This document shows, in pieces, positions 54,819 to 63,257 of a stretch of 64,000 bases of DNA (within the stretch, counting starts at the first letter, position 1; every line of letters begins with the position of its first letter). The stretch is from positions 131,743 through 195,742 of the forward strand of contig JADJHL010000005.1 in assembly GCA_016707585.1 (NCBI GenBank). The letters are read 5' to 3'. The position numbers were made by a program, and so were the translations under genes. This DNA is from Ignavibacteriales bacterium. GTDB taxonomy: Bacteria > Bacteroidota > Ignavibacteria > Ignavibacteriales > Ignavibacteriaceae. The notes under the pieces were generated by a model that was not told the DNA's origin, searched no databases, and worked only from the letters and a program-made list of their open reading frames with translations.

Positions 54819-55037
54819 ATGGACTTTGCATATTTGGCTGCTGGATTAGGTGCTGGATTAACAATCTTTGGCGGTGCTTTGGGCATTGGCAAATTGGCTG
54901 CTGCTGCAATGGATGCAAGCGGAAGACAACCAGAAGCTGCTGGTGCAATTAGAACCTCTATGATCATCGCTGCTGCGTTGATTGAAGGTATCTCATTATT
55001 TGCATTGGTAATCTGCTTTATCCTTGCTGGTAAATAA
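54819..55037 (+). CDS. atpE: ATP synthase F0 subunit c
   Basis: 72 residues, two-helix hairpin. Helix 1 is glycine rich (GAGLTIFGGALGIG), the polar loop is ASGRQPEAAGAIR with the RQP turn, and helix 2 carries the ion-binding Glu56 (ALIEGISLF). The flanks of the glutamate do not show an obvious sodium-site pattern, so proton coupling is likelier. AAAGGAG at 54805-54811 is a strong Shine-Dalgarno, as expected for the most abundant subunit. Confidence 0.96.
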   Translation: MDFAYLAAGLGAGLTIFGGALGIGKLAAAAMDASGRQPEAAGAIRTSMIIAAALIEGISLFALVICFILAGK

Positions 55038-55094
55038 TTAATTAAATGGAGTGTTTTGCACTCCAGTTACTAAAAATAATTTTAACAGAAGATT

Positions 55095-55647
55095 ATGATT
55101 GCAAATACATTATTTGCTTTTGTCGCTTTAGTTGTATCTGAAACTGAAGGTGGCAGTGGTGGATTGCTTTCCGTTAATGGCGGATTAGCGTTCTGGACTG
55201 TTTTAACCTTTTTATTGCTTTTATTCCTGTTATCAAAGTTTGCCTGAAACCAATCCTATCATCTTTGAAACAAAGAGAAGATGCAATTAAAGATTCGCTT
55301 GAACAAGCCGAAAAGCTAAAGATGAAGCAAAACTGATTCTTGCACAAAATCAGAATAGTCTAGCTAAAGCTGAGGAAGAATCTAAAAAGATTATTGAGCA
55401 AAGCAGAGTTTTTGCTGAAAATCTTAAAGAGCAATTGCTTAAAGAAAGCAAAGAGCAAGCTCAAAAACTTGTTAGTGATGCAACTGCTGAAATCGAAAGA
55501 AAGAAAAATGCTGCTTTTGATGAACTAAAAAATCAAATTGCAGATATTTCTATTCAAGCTGCTGAAAAGATTTTAAAGGAAAATCTTGATGCTGATAAGA
55601 ATAAAAAATTAGTTGATAAATACATTAGCGATATCTCTAAGAATTAA
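55095..55647 (+). CDS. atpF: ATP synthase F0 subunit b (two frameshifts in the printed sequence)
   Basis: The ATG at 55095 gives a short periplasmic part and helix FWTVLTFLLLLFLLSKFA, then a premature TGA at 55245. One extra G at 55246 reads WKPILSSLKQRE, and one extra A in the run 55311-55314 reads EKAKDEAKLIL, after which the frame is open to 55647. The restored protein has about 184 residues: one helix and a long charged stalk ending EKILKENLDADKNKKLVD. It is the peripheral stalk. An essential gene with two single-base losses points to sequence error. Confidence 0.88.
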
Positions 55648-55649
55648 TT

Positions 55650-56204
55650 ATGGCTTCATCTAAAGTTGCAATACGTTATGCTCAATCATTTCTTGATACA
55701 TCAATCGAGAAAAATATTCTTACAAAAGTTGCAGAAGAATTTGAGTTGGTTGCACAAACTTTAAGCAAAAGTTATGACTTGCTTAGAGCTATTAAAAGTC
55801 CTGTAATTAAGGCTGAAACTAAGAAAGCTGTAATTGCAGAAGTTTTTGGAAAACTGTTAAGCAAAGATTCTTTTAGTTTTTTGAATTTTGTTATTGATAA
55901 AGGAAGAGAAGAAATATTACCGGAAATTTTAGAGAAGTTTGAAACATTAAAAGATGAATCTCTCGGAATAGTAAAAGTTAATGTTACAACTGCGTTTGAT
56001 TTTACTTCGGAACAGAGAAATCATTTGCAGCAGCAATTTGAATCTTATCTGAAAAAGAAAGCAAGATTAACATATAAAGTTGATACGAATATTATTGGTG
56101 GTTTTATTGCTAAGGTTGGCGATACAGTTTATAATGCTTCTATGATTCATCAACTTGGATTATTGAAAAAAGAGTTTTTACAAGGTAGTGTTACGTTAAA
56201 TTAA
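55650..56204 (+). CDS. atpH: ATP synthase F1 subunit delta
   Basis: 184 residues. KVAIRYAQSFLDTSIEKN is the standard opening of the OSCP/delta family; the C-terminal VDTNIIGGFIAKVGDTVYN is its beta-strand signature. It links the b stalk to the top of the alpha3beta3 head. It is intact, starts two bases after atpF and ends 30 bases before atpA. Confidence 0.95.
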   Translation: MASSKVAIRYAQSFLDTSIEKNILTKVAEEFELVAQTLSKSYDLLRAIKSPVIKAETKKAVIAEVFGKLLSKDSFSFLNFVIDKGREEILPEILEKFETLKDESLGIVKVNVTTAFDFTSEQRNHLQQQFESYLKKKARLTYKVDTNIIGGFIAKVGDTVYNASMIHQLGLLKKEFLQGSVTLN

Positions 56205-56234
56205 CCTAAAGGAATTTAATAAAGGAAATTACAA

Positions 56235-57776
56235 ATGGCAGAAGTTAGACCTGATGAAATATCTGCGATATTAAGAAAACAACTTTCTGGTTTTGAAAGT
56301 GAAGTTGATATTTATGATGTTGGAACAGTTTTGCAGGTTGGTGACGGTATCGCTCGCGTTTATGGACTTTCGCAAGTTATGGCGAGTGAATTAGTTGAAT
56401 TCCCAAACGATGTTTTTGGAATGGTATTAAACCTTGAAGAAGACAGCGTTGGCTGCGTTTTGTTTGGTGATACTACACTTGTTAAAGAAGGTGATACTGT
56501 AAAAAGAACTAAACGTGTTGCCTCAATGCCAGTTGGTGAAGCTATGCTTGGTCGTGTAATAACTCCGCTTGGTTTTCCAATTGATGGAAAAGGACCAATT
56601 AACACAACACAATTTTTACCAATCGAAAGAAAAGCTCTTGGTGTACTTCAAAGACAACCAGTAACAGAACCATTACAAACGGGTATTGCTGCTGTTGATT
56701 CAATGATTCCTATTGGACGTGGACAAAGAGAATTAATTATTGGTGATAGACAAACTGGTAAAACTGCTGTTGCTATTGATGCAATTATCAGCCAGAAGTT
56801 TACTCATACTGAAGAAGCAAAAGCATTAGGTATTAAACCAGTTTATTGTGTTTATGTTGCTGTTGGACAAAAAGAATCTACAGTTGCTCAAGTGGTTGCT
56901 AAGTTAAAAGAAAATGGTGCAATGGAATACACAACAGTTATTTCTGCCGCAGCTTCTGAGCCTGCTCCATTACAGTTTATCGCTCCTTATTCTGGTGCAA
57001 CTTTAGGTGAATTTTTTAGAGACAATGGTAAACATGCTCTTTGTATTTATGATGATTTATCAAAACAAGCTCAAGCTTATAGAGAACTTTCACTATTGTT
57101 AAGAAGACCTCCTGGACGTGAAGCGTATCCAGGCGACGTATTTTATCTTCACTCAAGATTGCTTGAGAGAGCTTCTAAACTTAGTGATGAAGAAGGAGCC
57201 GGAAGTTTAACAGCATTACCAATTATTGAAACTCAACAAGGCGACGTTTCTGCTTATATCCCAACAAACGTAATTTCAATTACTGATGGACAAATTTATC
57301 TTGAATCAAATTTGTTTAATGCTGGAATAAGACCTGCAATCAACGTTGGTATTTCTGTATCTCGTGTTGGTGGTAATGCTCAAATAAAAGCAATGAAAAA
57401 AGTTGCCGGAAGTTTGAAACTTGATCTTGCTCAGTATAGAGAATTAGAAGCATTTGCAAAGTTTGGATCTGATCTTGATAAATCTACACAAAGAACCATA
57501 GCAAAAGGTGCAAGATTAGTTGAGTTATTAAAACAAGGACAGTATGCTCCAGTACCAGTTGAGAAACAAGTTGTTGCAATCTATTATGGTACAAGAGGTT
57601 TTATGGATGAAATTGCTGTAAAAGATGTTAAGAGATTTGAAAAAGGTGTTTTAGAATTTATTGAAGTAAAGTATAAACAGATTTTTGATTCGATTAAAAA
57701 AGATAAAGACATTAGTAAAGAAACTGATGAGTTATTACAGAAAGCTGGAAAAGAATTTCTTTCTACTTTCAAATAG
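56235..57776 (+). CDS. atpA: ATP synthase F1 subunit alpha
   Basis: 513 residues, full length. GDRQTGKTAVAIDAI is the P-loop (about 172-186), VQVGDGIARVYGL lies in the N-terminal beta-barrel, and LLRRPPGREAYPGDVFYLHSRLLERA (read in two parts) is the family signature; the Arg finger region SVSRVGGNAQ is present. It forms the non-catalytic part of the head. The beta subunit gene is not in this operon. Confidence 0.97.
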   Translation: MAEVRPDEISAILRKQLSGFESEVDIYDVGTVLQVGDGIARVYGLSQVMASELVEFPNDVFGMVLNLEEDSVGCVLFGDTTLVKEGDTVKRTKRVASMPVGEAMLGRVITPLGFPIDGKGPINTTQFLPIERKALGVLQRQPVTEPLQTGIAAVDSMIPIGRGQRELIIGDRQTGKTAVAIDAIISQKFTHTEEAKALGIKPVYCVYVAVGQKESTVAQVVAKLKENGAMEYTTVISAAASEPAPLQFIAPYSGATLGEFFRDNGKHALCIYDDLSKQAQAYRELSLLLRRPPGREAYPGDVFYLHSRLLERASKLSDEEGAGSLTALPIIETQQGDVSAYIPTNVISITDGQIYLESNLFNAGIRPAINVGISVSRVGGNAQIKAMKKVAGSLKLDLAQYRELEAFAKFGSDLDKSTQRTIAKGARLVELLKQGQYAPVPVEKQVVAIYYGTRGFMDEIAVKDVKRFEKGVLEFIEVKYKQIFDSIKKDKDISKETDELLQKAGKEFLSTFK

Positions 57777-57793
57777 AAATTAATTAGAAGATA

Positions 57794-58671
57794 ATGGCAA
57801 CATTAAGAGATATAAAACTTAGAATCAAAGGTGTTAAAAGCACTCAACAGATTACAAAAGCTATGAAAATGGTAGCTGCGGCAAAACTGCGCCGTGCAAC
57901 TGAATCTATTTTAAATGCAAGACCTTATGCTAAGAAAATATCTACTTTACTTTCACATCTTGTAACTGAAGATGATAGAGTATCTAATCCATTGTTTTCA
58001 GAACGAGAAGTTAAAAATGTTGCAATAGTTGTTGTAACCGCTGATAGAGGGCTTTGCGGTGCTTTTAATACTAACATTATTAAAGAAGCATCAAGATTTA
58101 TTGAAGAAGATTTAAAAGGTACTGGTAAAGATTATAAACTTTATTGTTTAGGCAAAAAGGTTCGGATTATTTTGGTAAAAGAAATTATAATATTGGTAAA
58201 ACTTATCCAGGAATTTTTTCTCACCTTAATTATGCAATCGCACAGAATTTGGTTGATGAGTTAATTGCCCAATACTTAGATGGATCAATTGATAAAGTGA
58301 TTTTAATCTTTAATGAGTTTAAATCAATTATCCAGCAAAAAATTGTTGTTGAACAGTTTTTGCCAATTGCTCCACCAGAAGAAAATAAATCTTCTAAGCA
58401 TGAATCTGCAAATTATATTTTTGAGCCTGATCAGAAATCTATTTTTAATTATTTGATTCCAAAACATCTTAAAGGACAAATGTGGAGAGTTTTATTGGAA
58501 TCAAATGCTTCTGAGTTTGCAGCTAGAATGACAGCGATGGACAATGCAACAACAAATGCAAAAGAATTAATTAGAACTTTAAGCCTTACATATAATAGTA
58601 AAAGACAAGCCGCAATTACCACAGAGATACTTGAAATTGTATCAGGTGCAAATGCTCTGAGAGCAAATTAG
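57794..58671 (+). CDS. atpG: ATP synthase F1 subunit gamma (one frameshift in the printed sequence)
   Basis: The first frame (57794-58264) starts MATLRDIKLRIKGVKSTQQI and contains VVTADRGLCGAFN; the second runs to 58671 and ends ITTEILEIVSGANAL, the gamma C-terminal helix. One extra G at 58159-58160 joins them as LGKKGSDYFGKRNYNIG. The restored length is about 292 residues, normal for the rotor shaft. It is the last atp gene here; ffh follows after 31 bases. Confidence 0.92.
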
Positions 58672-58702
58672 TTGGTTAAGTTAAAGTTGGTTTATTGAAA
58701 TT

Positions 58703-60028
58703 ATGTTTGAAGAATTATCTCTAAAATTAGAATCCGCATTAAAAAAAGTTACAGGACAAGGTAAGCTTACCGAAGCTAATATTTCCGATACTTTGCGTGA
58801 GATAAGAAGAATTCTTCTTGATGCTGATGTTAATTATAAAGTTGCTAAAGATTTTATTGAAAATGTAAAAGTTAAAGCACTTGGTAAAGAAGTACTTGTA
58901 TCGATTTCACCAGGACAGCTTATAACGAAAATTATTTATGATGAGTTAACTGAATTACTTGGCGGCGGACATAAAGAGTTACAGATAAATCCTTCTGGCA
59001 TTACAACTTTATTGGTTGTAGGTTTACAAGGTTCTGGTAAAACAACATTTTGCGGTAAGCTTGCAAAAAAGTTAACCGAGCAAAAGCGAAAAGTTCTTTT
59101 AGTTGCTGCTGATATTTATAGACCTGCGGCAATTGAACAGTTAAAACTTTTAGGAAAACAAATTGATGTTGAAGTTTTTTCTCTTGAAGAAAAAGATGCA
59201 AGAAAAGTTTCATCGGAAGCTTTAACCTATGCAAAAGAGAAAAACTATAATACTGTAATATTTGATACAGCTGGACGACTGCATGTTGATGAACAAATGA
59301 TGCAGGAAGTTTCTGATATAAAAAATCTTGTTAATCCAGAAGAAACTTTATTTGTTGTTGATTCGATGACAGGGCAGGATGCGGTAAATTCCGCAAAAGC
59401 TTTTAATGATACAGTAAATTTTGATGGGATAGTACTTACAAAACTTGATGGCGATTCCAGAGGCGGTGCAGCGCTTTCAATTAGATCTGTAGTTGGTAAA
59501 CCAATAAAGTTTATCAGCAATGGTGAAAAATTAGAAAACCTGGAACTATTTTATCCTGATAGATTAGCATCAAGAATTTTGGGAAAAGGTGATGTAATTT
59601 CTCTTGTTGAAAAGGCTCAGGCATCCTTTGATGACTTTGAGGCAGACAAACTTGAGGAAAAACTTCGTAAAAATAAATTTGATTTTGATGATTTTCTTAA
59701 GCAAATTAAAGTCATCAAGAAAATGGGTTCTTTATCTTCACTGATTGGAATGATTCCGGGCATTGGTTCCCAGATAAAAAATGCTCAAATTGATGATAAA
59801 GCATTGGTAAGAGTTGAAGCAATCATCAACTCAATGACAAATGAAGAAAGAACTACACCAAAGATTTTAAACGGCAATCGCCGTAAAAGAATTGCAAGAG
59901 GCAGCGGAACATCTATACAGGATGTAAACCGCTTAATTAAACAATTTAGCGAAATGCAAAGAATGATGAGTACTTTTAGTAAAAAAGGTATTCCAAGTTC
60001 GATGCGTAATTTAAATTTAATTGAATAA
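58703..60028 (+). CDS. ffh: Signal recognition particle protein Ffh
   Basis: 441 residues. The N domain leads to the G domain with GLQGSGKTTFCGKLAKKL (P-loop), DTAGRLHVDEQMM and TKLDGDSRGGAALS. The methionine-rich M domain has LSSLIGMIPGIG and RRKRIARGSGTSIQDVN, the RNA-binding helix-turn-helix. With SRP RNA it targets nascent membrane proteins to FtsY. The following rpsP, khpA, rimM, trmD, rplS order is the common bacterial cluster. Confidence 0.96.
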   Translation: MFEELSLKLESALKKVTGQGKLTEANISDTLREIRRILLDADVNYKVAKDFIENVKVKALGKEVLVSISPGQLITKIIYDELTELLGGGHKELQINPSGITTLLVVGLQGSGKTTFCGKLAKKLTEQKRKVLLVAADIYRPAAIEQLKLLGKQIDVEVFSLEEKDARKVSSEALTYAKEKNYNTVIFDTAGRLHVDEQMMQEVSDIKNLVNPEETLFVVDSMTGQDAVNSAKAFNDTVNFDGIVLTKLDGDSRGGAALSIRSVVGKPIKFISNGEKLENLELFYPDRLASRILGKGDVISLVEKAQASFDDFEADKLEEKLRKNKFDFDDFLKQIKVIKKMGSLSSLIGMIPGIGSQIKNAQIDDKALVRVEAIINSMTNEERTTPKILNGNRRKRIARGSGTSIQDVNRLIKQFSEMQRMMSTFSKKGIPSSMRNLNLIE

Positions 60029-60041
60029 CGAGATAATATCC

Positions 60042-60046
60042 GGAGG
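60042..60046 (+). promoter_or_regulatory. Shine-Dalgarno GGAGG deciding a TTG start
   Basis: GGAGG lies eight bases before the TTG at 60055 that begins the ribosomal protein S16 gene. The sequence after the TTG reads AVKLRLRRMG, exactly the family start, so TTG is confirmed as the initiator. Confidence 0.8.
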
Positions 60047-60054
60047 TTACTAAT

Positions 60055-60435
60055 TTGGCTGTTAAGTTAAGATTAAGAAGAATGGGAAAGAAAAAACAAC
60101 CCATCTATAAAGTTGTTGCAGCAGATGCACGCTCACCAAGAGATGGAAAATTTCTTGAAGCAGTTGGTATTTATAATCCACTTACAAAACCGCACACAAT
60201 TGATTTGAAAGAAGACAGAGTAAACTACTGGTTAGATAATGGCGCACAGCCAACTGATACAGTAAAAAGTTTACTTAGTCAAAAAGGAATAAATCTGAAA
60301 AGAGATATTGCTAAACGTAAACTTTCTGATGAAAAAGCTGAAGCTTTATTAAAAAGCTGGCAAGCTGCAAAAGAGGCAGCAGCTCAAGAAAAAACTGTAA
60401 AGAAAAAGAAAAAAAGCAGAAAATCAAGAAGCTAA
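60055..60435 (+). CDS. rpsP: 30S ribosomal protein S16
   Basis: 126 residues from TTG. AVKLRLRRMGKKKQPIYKVV and DARSPRDGKFLEAVGIYNP are diagnostic. The conserved domain ends near residue 80; a lysine- and alanine-rich tail of about 45 residues follows, ending KKKKKSRKSRS, which is common in Bacteroidota/Chlorobi S16. It is intact, unlike its downstream neighbours. Confidence 0.96.
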   Translation: MAVKLRLRRMGKKKQPIYKVVAADARSPRDGKFLEAVGIYNPLTKPHTIDLKEDRVNYWLDNGAQPTDTVKSLLSQKGINLKRDIAKRKLSDEKAEALLKSWQAAKEAAAQEKTVKKKKKSRKSRS

Positions 60436-60602
60436 AAGTTAAAAACTAATAGCAACTATAAGTTTTGTTTCGTTAAGTTTATGGAATGGAGGTACAGCAG
60501 AAGTTACGGGTGTCACTTCTGAGTTAGACAATCAATAGAATATTTATATTGATACTGTACATAACAACTTATTCACCCGGGTTCATTATAGGAGGCTTCT
60601 AT

Positions 60603-60835
60603 ATGAAAGAGTTCGTTGAGTATATTGCAAAACAACTGGTAGATAGTCCAGAAGGTGTTGTTGTTGAAGAGAAACTTACTGAAGAAAAAAATTAGTACTT
60701 TCTCTTAAGGTTCAATCTGATGACATCGGAAAGGTTATCGGAAAACAAGGGAAAACTGCTCAGGCAATGCGTACACTTCTAACGGCTGTTGCCGCAAAAG
60801 AAGGTAAAAGAGCTATACTTGAGATTGAAGATTAA
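60603..60835 (+). CDS. khpA: KH-domain RNA-binding protein KhpA (one frameshift in the printed sequence)
   Basis: MKEFVEYIAKQLVDSPEGVV starts the short YlqC/KhpA family; it stops early after EEKN. One extra A in the run 60685-60691 gives KKLVLSLKVQSDDIGKVIGK and the KH signature GKVIGKQGKTAQAMRTLL, ending AILEIED. About 77 residues, family length. A strong TAGGAGG lies upstream at about 60589. KhpA binds RNA, usually with KhpB. Its place between rpsP and rimM is standard. Confidence 0.85.
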
Positions 60836-60854
60836 TTTGTTCAAGCTGTTTTAA

Positions 60855-61370
60855 TTGGATGATTTTTATTCCATAGCAAAGATTTTTGCTGCTGGTAAAA
60901 AATGGATTTGTAAAAATCCACAATGTTCCTGGCATTTCAGAAAATTTTGATAAAATTAAAACTGTTTACTTGGATTTCTGGAATCAGAAAAAACAATTTG
61001 AAATTGAAGAGGTATTGAATGGCAAAAAATTCAATATTTCTTAAATTCATTAATTTTGATGATGATAGAGAAATTTCTCTGATGATTAACAGGGAGATTT
61101 TTGTATCTGATACTGATGCTGAGAAATTCAATTTAAAAGATGTTACTTGAACAAACTTTAATTGGATTTAACGTTTATAGGGACAAAGAATATCTTGGTC
61201 TTGTAAACGACTTTCTTGAAGCTCCTGCAAACCAGGTGATTGAAATAAAAGATCCGGAAGGAAAAGAAATACTTATTCCCTTTGTTCATTCATTTTTTGA
61301 TAGAATTGATTATAAAAGTAAAGAGCTAGTGTTAAAATCTGATTACTGTATTTATGATGATGAGACTTGA
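60855..61370 (+). CDS. rimM: Ribosome maturation factor RimM (several frameshifts in the printed sequence)
   Basis: From a TTG at 60855: DDFYSIAKIFAAG, then a frame change at the A-run 60897-60902 (one A too many) leads to KNGFVKIHNVPGISENFDKI. Further breaks near 61038 and 61145 separate FINFDDDREISLMINREIF from EQTLIGFNVYRDKEYLGLV, the PRC-barrel, which is open to 61370. The order of segments matches RimM throughout. It assists 30S assembly with S19. The last 17 bases overlap trmD. Confidence 0.75.
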
Positions 61371-61988
61371 TATTATTTCTGCGGTTCCTGAATTACTTTC
61401 AAGTCCCTTGAACACTAGTATTCTGAAAAGAGCTCAGGATAAAAAAAAAGTAAACATCAAAGTGCACAATCTAAGAGATTATGCCTTTGATAAACACAGA
61501 CAAATTGATGATAAACCATTTGCTGGCGGCGCGGAATCGGTTTTAAAACCAGAACCGTTCTTTGAATGTATTGAGAAATTACAAAGTGAACAATCTTTTG
61601 ATCATATAATTTTTACCACACCAAAAGGTAAAATGTTTGATCAGAAATATGCAAATAAGCTTTCACTGGCAAATAATATTTTGATAATTGCAGGACATTA
61701 TAAAGAAATTGATGATAGAGTTAGAGCATTTTGCAACAGACGAAATATCAATTGGTAATTATGTTTTAACTGGCGGTGAACTTCCGCTTTAATAATTGCT
61801 GATTCAATAGTTAGATTGATTCCCGGAGTTCTTAATGATAGTGAAGCTGCATTAGATGATTCTTTTCAAGATGGTAAGTTGTTGAAGCACCATATTATAC
61901 AAGACCATCAGAATATCGGGGAATGAAAGTACCTGAAGTTTTACTTTCGGGAAACGAAAAAGAAATAAAAAAATGGAAACAAGAATAA
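61360..61988 (+). CDS. trmD: tRNA (guanine-37-N1)-methyltransferase TrmD (several frameshifts in the printed sequence)
   Basis: MRLDIISAVPELLSSPLNTS starts at 61360 (ATGs at 61354 and 61357 are also in frame). IDDKPFAGGAESVLKPEPFF and IIAGHYKEIDDRVR follow. After a frame change near 61725 come HFATDEISIGNYVLTGGELP, then LIIADSIVRLIPGVLNDSE, and after another near 61883 APYYTRPSEYRGMKVPEVLL. All are core TrmD motifs of the knotted SPOUT methyltransferase. It prevents +1 frameshifting by methylating G37. As an essential gene, the breaks are probably sequence errors. Confidence 0.8.
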
Positions 61989-62034
61989 TCGAAAATCTTA
62001 ACTGAAAAGTGGAGAAATTTTAATAATTAGGAGA

Positions 62035-62386
62035 ATGAAATGGATAGACATAAATAAAATATTACCGGAACAGATAAAAACGGATATGCCTGTATTTAAT
62101 CCAGGTGATCACATTCGCGTTCAAGTAAGAGTTGTTGAAGGCGGTAAAGAAAGATTACAATCTTTTGAAGGTGATGTTATCAGTATTCGTAGCGCTGGGT
62201 TAAACAAAACTTTTATCGTTAGAAAAAATGTCTAGCGGCGTTGGCGTTGAAAAGAATTTTCCCATTCAACTCACCCAAAATAGCAAAAGTTGAAGTGCTA
62301 AGTAAAGGTGATGTAAGAAGAGCAAACTATTCTACTTAAGAAATCTTTCTGGTAAAGCAGCAAGAATTAAAAGTAAGAGACCTTAA
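62035..62386 (+). CDS. rplS: 50S ribosomal protein L19 (several frameshifts in the printed sequence)
   Basis: The frame from 62035 reads FNPGDHIRVQVRVVEGGKER and FEGDVISIRSAG, then stops at 62235. Removing one A from the run 62223-62228 gives SSGVGVEKNFPI. Further single-base changes give SPKIAKVEVLSKGDVRRA and YLRNLSGKAARIKSKRP, ending at 62386. AGGAG at 62029-62033 fits an ATG at 62040 better than 62035, so the start may also be damaged. It ends the rpsP-rplS cluster with a terminator just downstream. Confidence 0.8.
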
Positions 62387-62403
62387 TCTAATTTATCTTT
62401 TAT

Positions 62404-62429
62404 AAGCCGCTATTTTAAGCGGCTTTTTT
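62404..62429 (+). terminator. Intrinsic terminator after rplS
   Basis: AAGCCGCT/AGCGGCTT stem with an AT-rich loop runs into TTTTTT, 17 bases after the rplS stop. It closes the ribosomal cluster. Confidence 0.88.
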
Positions 62430-62433
62430 AATT

Positions 62434-63189
62434 ATGAAACCAAAACTAATAATTCCAAACAATATCTTTTCAAAATATTTCTTTCAGAATTATCACTAAA
62501 TGATAATTATGATATAGAATTCTTACCAGCAGCTTTAATTGCAAAAGTTTCTGAAGATATTGATGTAATCGGTTTAATCCCTTCATTAGATCTATTAACT
62601 TTTAAAGATTTATTTGTTTCTTCAGAAATGGGAGTATCATTAAATGCTCTGCTTTCAAACTCATATATACATTTTAAGAGGCAGGGAACTATTGAGGGAA
62701 ATATTTCTTAAAGGTGATATATCCAGTAATGAAATTATTTAAAGTAAGATTTTATTTAAAGAGTTTTATGATGTTAATCGTAACCACCACACTTATTCAG
62801 AATTCTAATCAGCATATAGATGATAATTTATTAATTATTTGTTGATGAAAATTATGATAAAGAACTTTTCTTAAATGGTTAAGTTTTCTGAAAGAGTTAT
62901 TGAACTAATTGATGCCCCTTATGTTAATTTTACTTGCTGGATCATCAGAAATCATTCTTAATGAATTTATAAAAATCATAAAGCAGATTTGCTAAATGGG
63001 CATACCGAGAATTATAGTGGTGCTAAAAGATTTACTTCTACATCAATAGATTTTATAAATGCTAACATTCAGCATGTTGTTTTGATTTGAGAAGAACAGG
63101 ATTTAGAAGGAATTAAAACACTTTTACAATTGCCGTATTTTCATGGAATGGTTAAAGATTTGATTGATATCAGAAATTTGTATAGTTGA
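62434..63189 (+). CDS. Unrecognised protein, heavily frameshifted
   Basis: ATGAAACCAAAACTAAT opens MKPKLIIPNNIFSKYFF, then the frame is lost. Coding-like fragments follow in all three frames: NDNYDIEFLPAALIAKVSED, VIGLIPSLDLLTFKDLFVSS, GVSLNALLSNSYIHF, NGLSFSERVIELIDAPYVNF, AKRFTSTSIDFINANIQHVV and EGIKTLLQLPYFHGMVKDLI. Together they would make a protein of about 250 residues. The pattern of fragments faintly recalls periplasmic-binding-like folds of the MqnA type, but I cannot confirm it. The density of breaks matches the error-rich right end. Confidence 0.45.
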
Positions 63190-63208
63190 AAAATATTCTA
63201 AAAATAAA

Positions 63209-63236
63209 AATGCCATCATCTTGATGGCATTCTTTA
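63209..63236. terminator. Hairpin between the converging last two genes
   Basis: AATGCCATCA/TGATGGCATT is a perfect 10-base-pair stem with loop TCT, followed by CTTT on the plus strand and preceded by an A-rich run, which would be a T-run on the minus strand. It could end transcription from both sides. Confidence 0.75.
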
Positions 63237-63257
63237 TCAAACTTAATGTTTCAGAAA

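Noticed and set aside
62434..63189. Genuine menaquinone-pathway gene (mqnA)
   Set aside because: The likeness is limited to a few short fragments in different frames, too little to name the gene.
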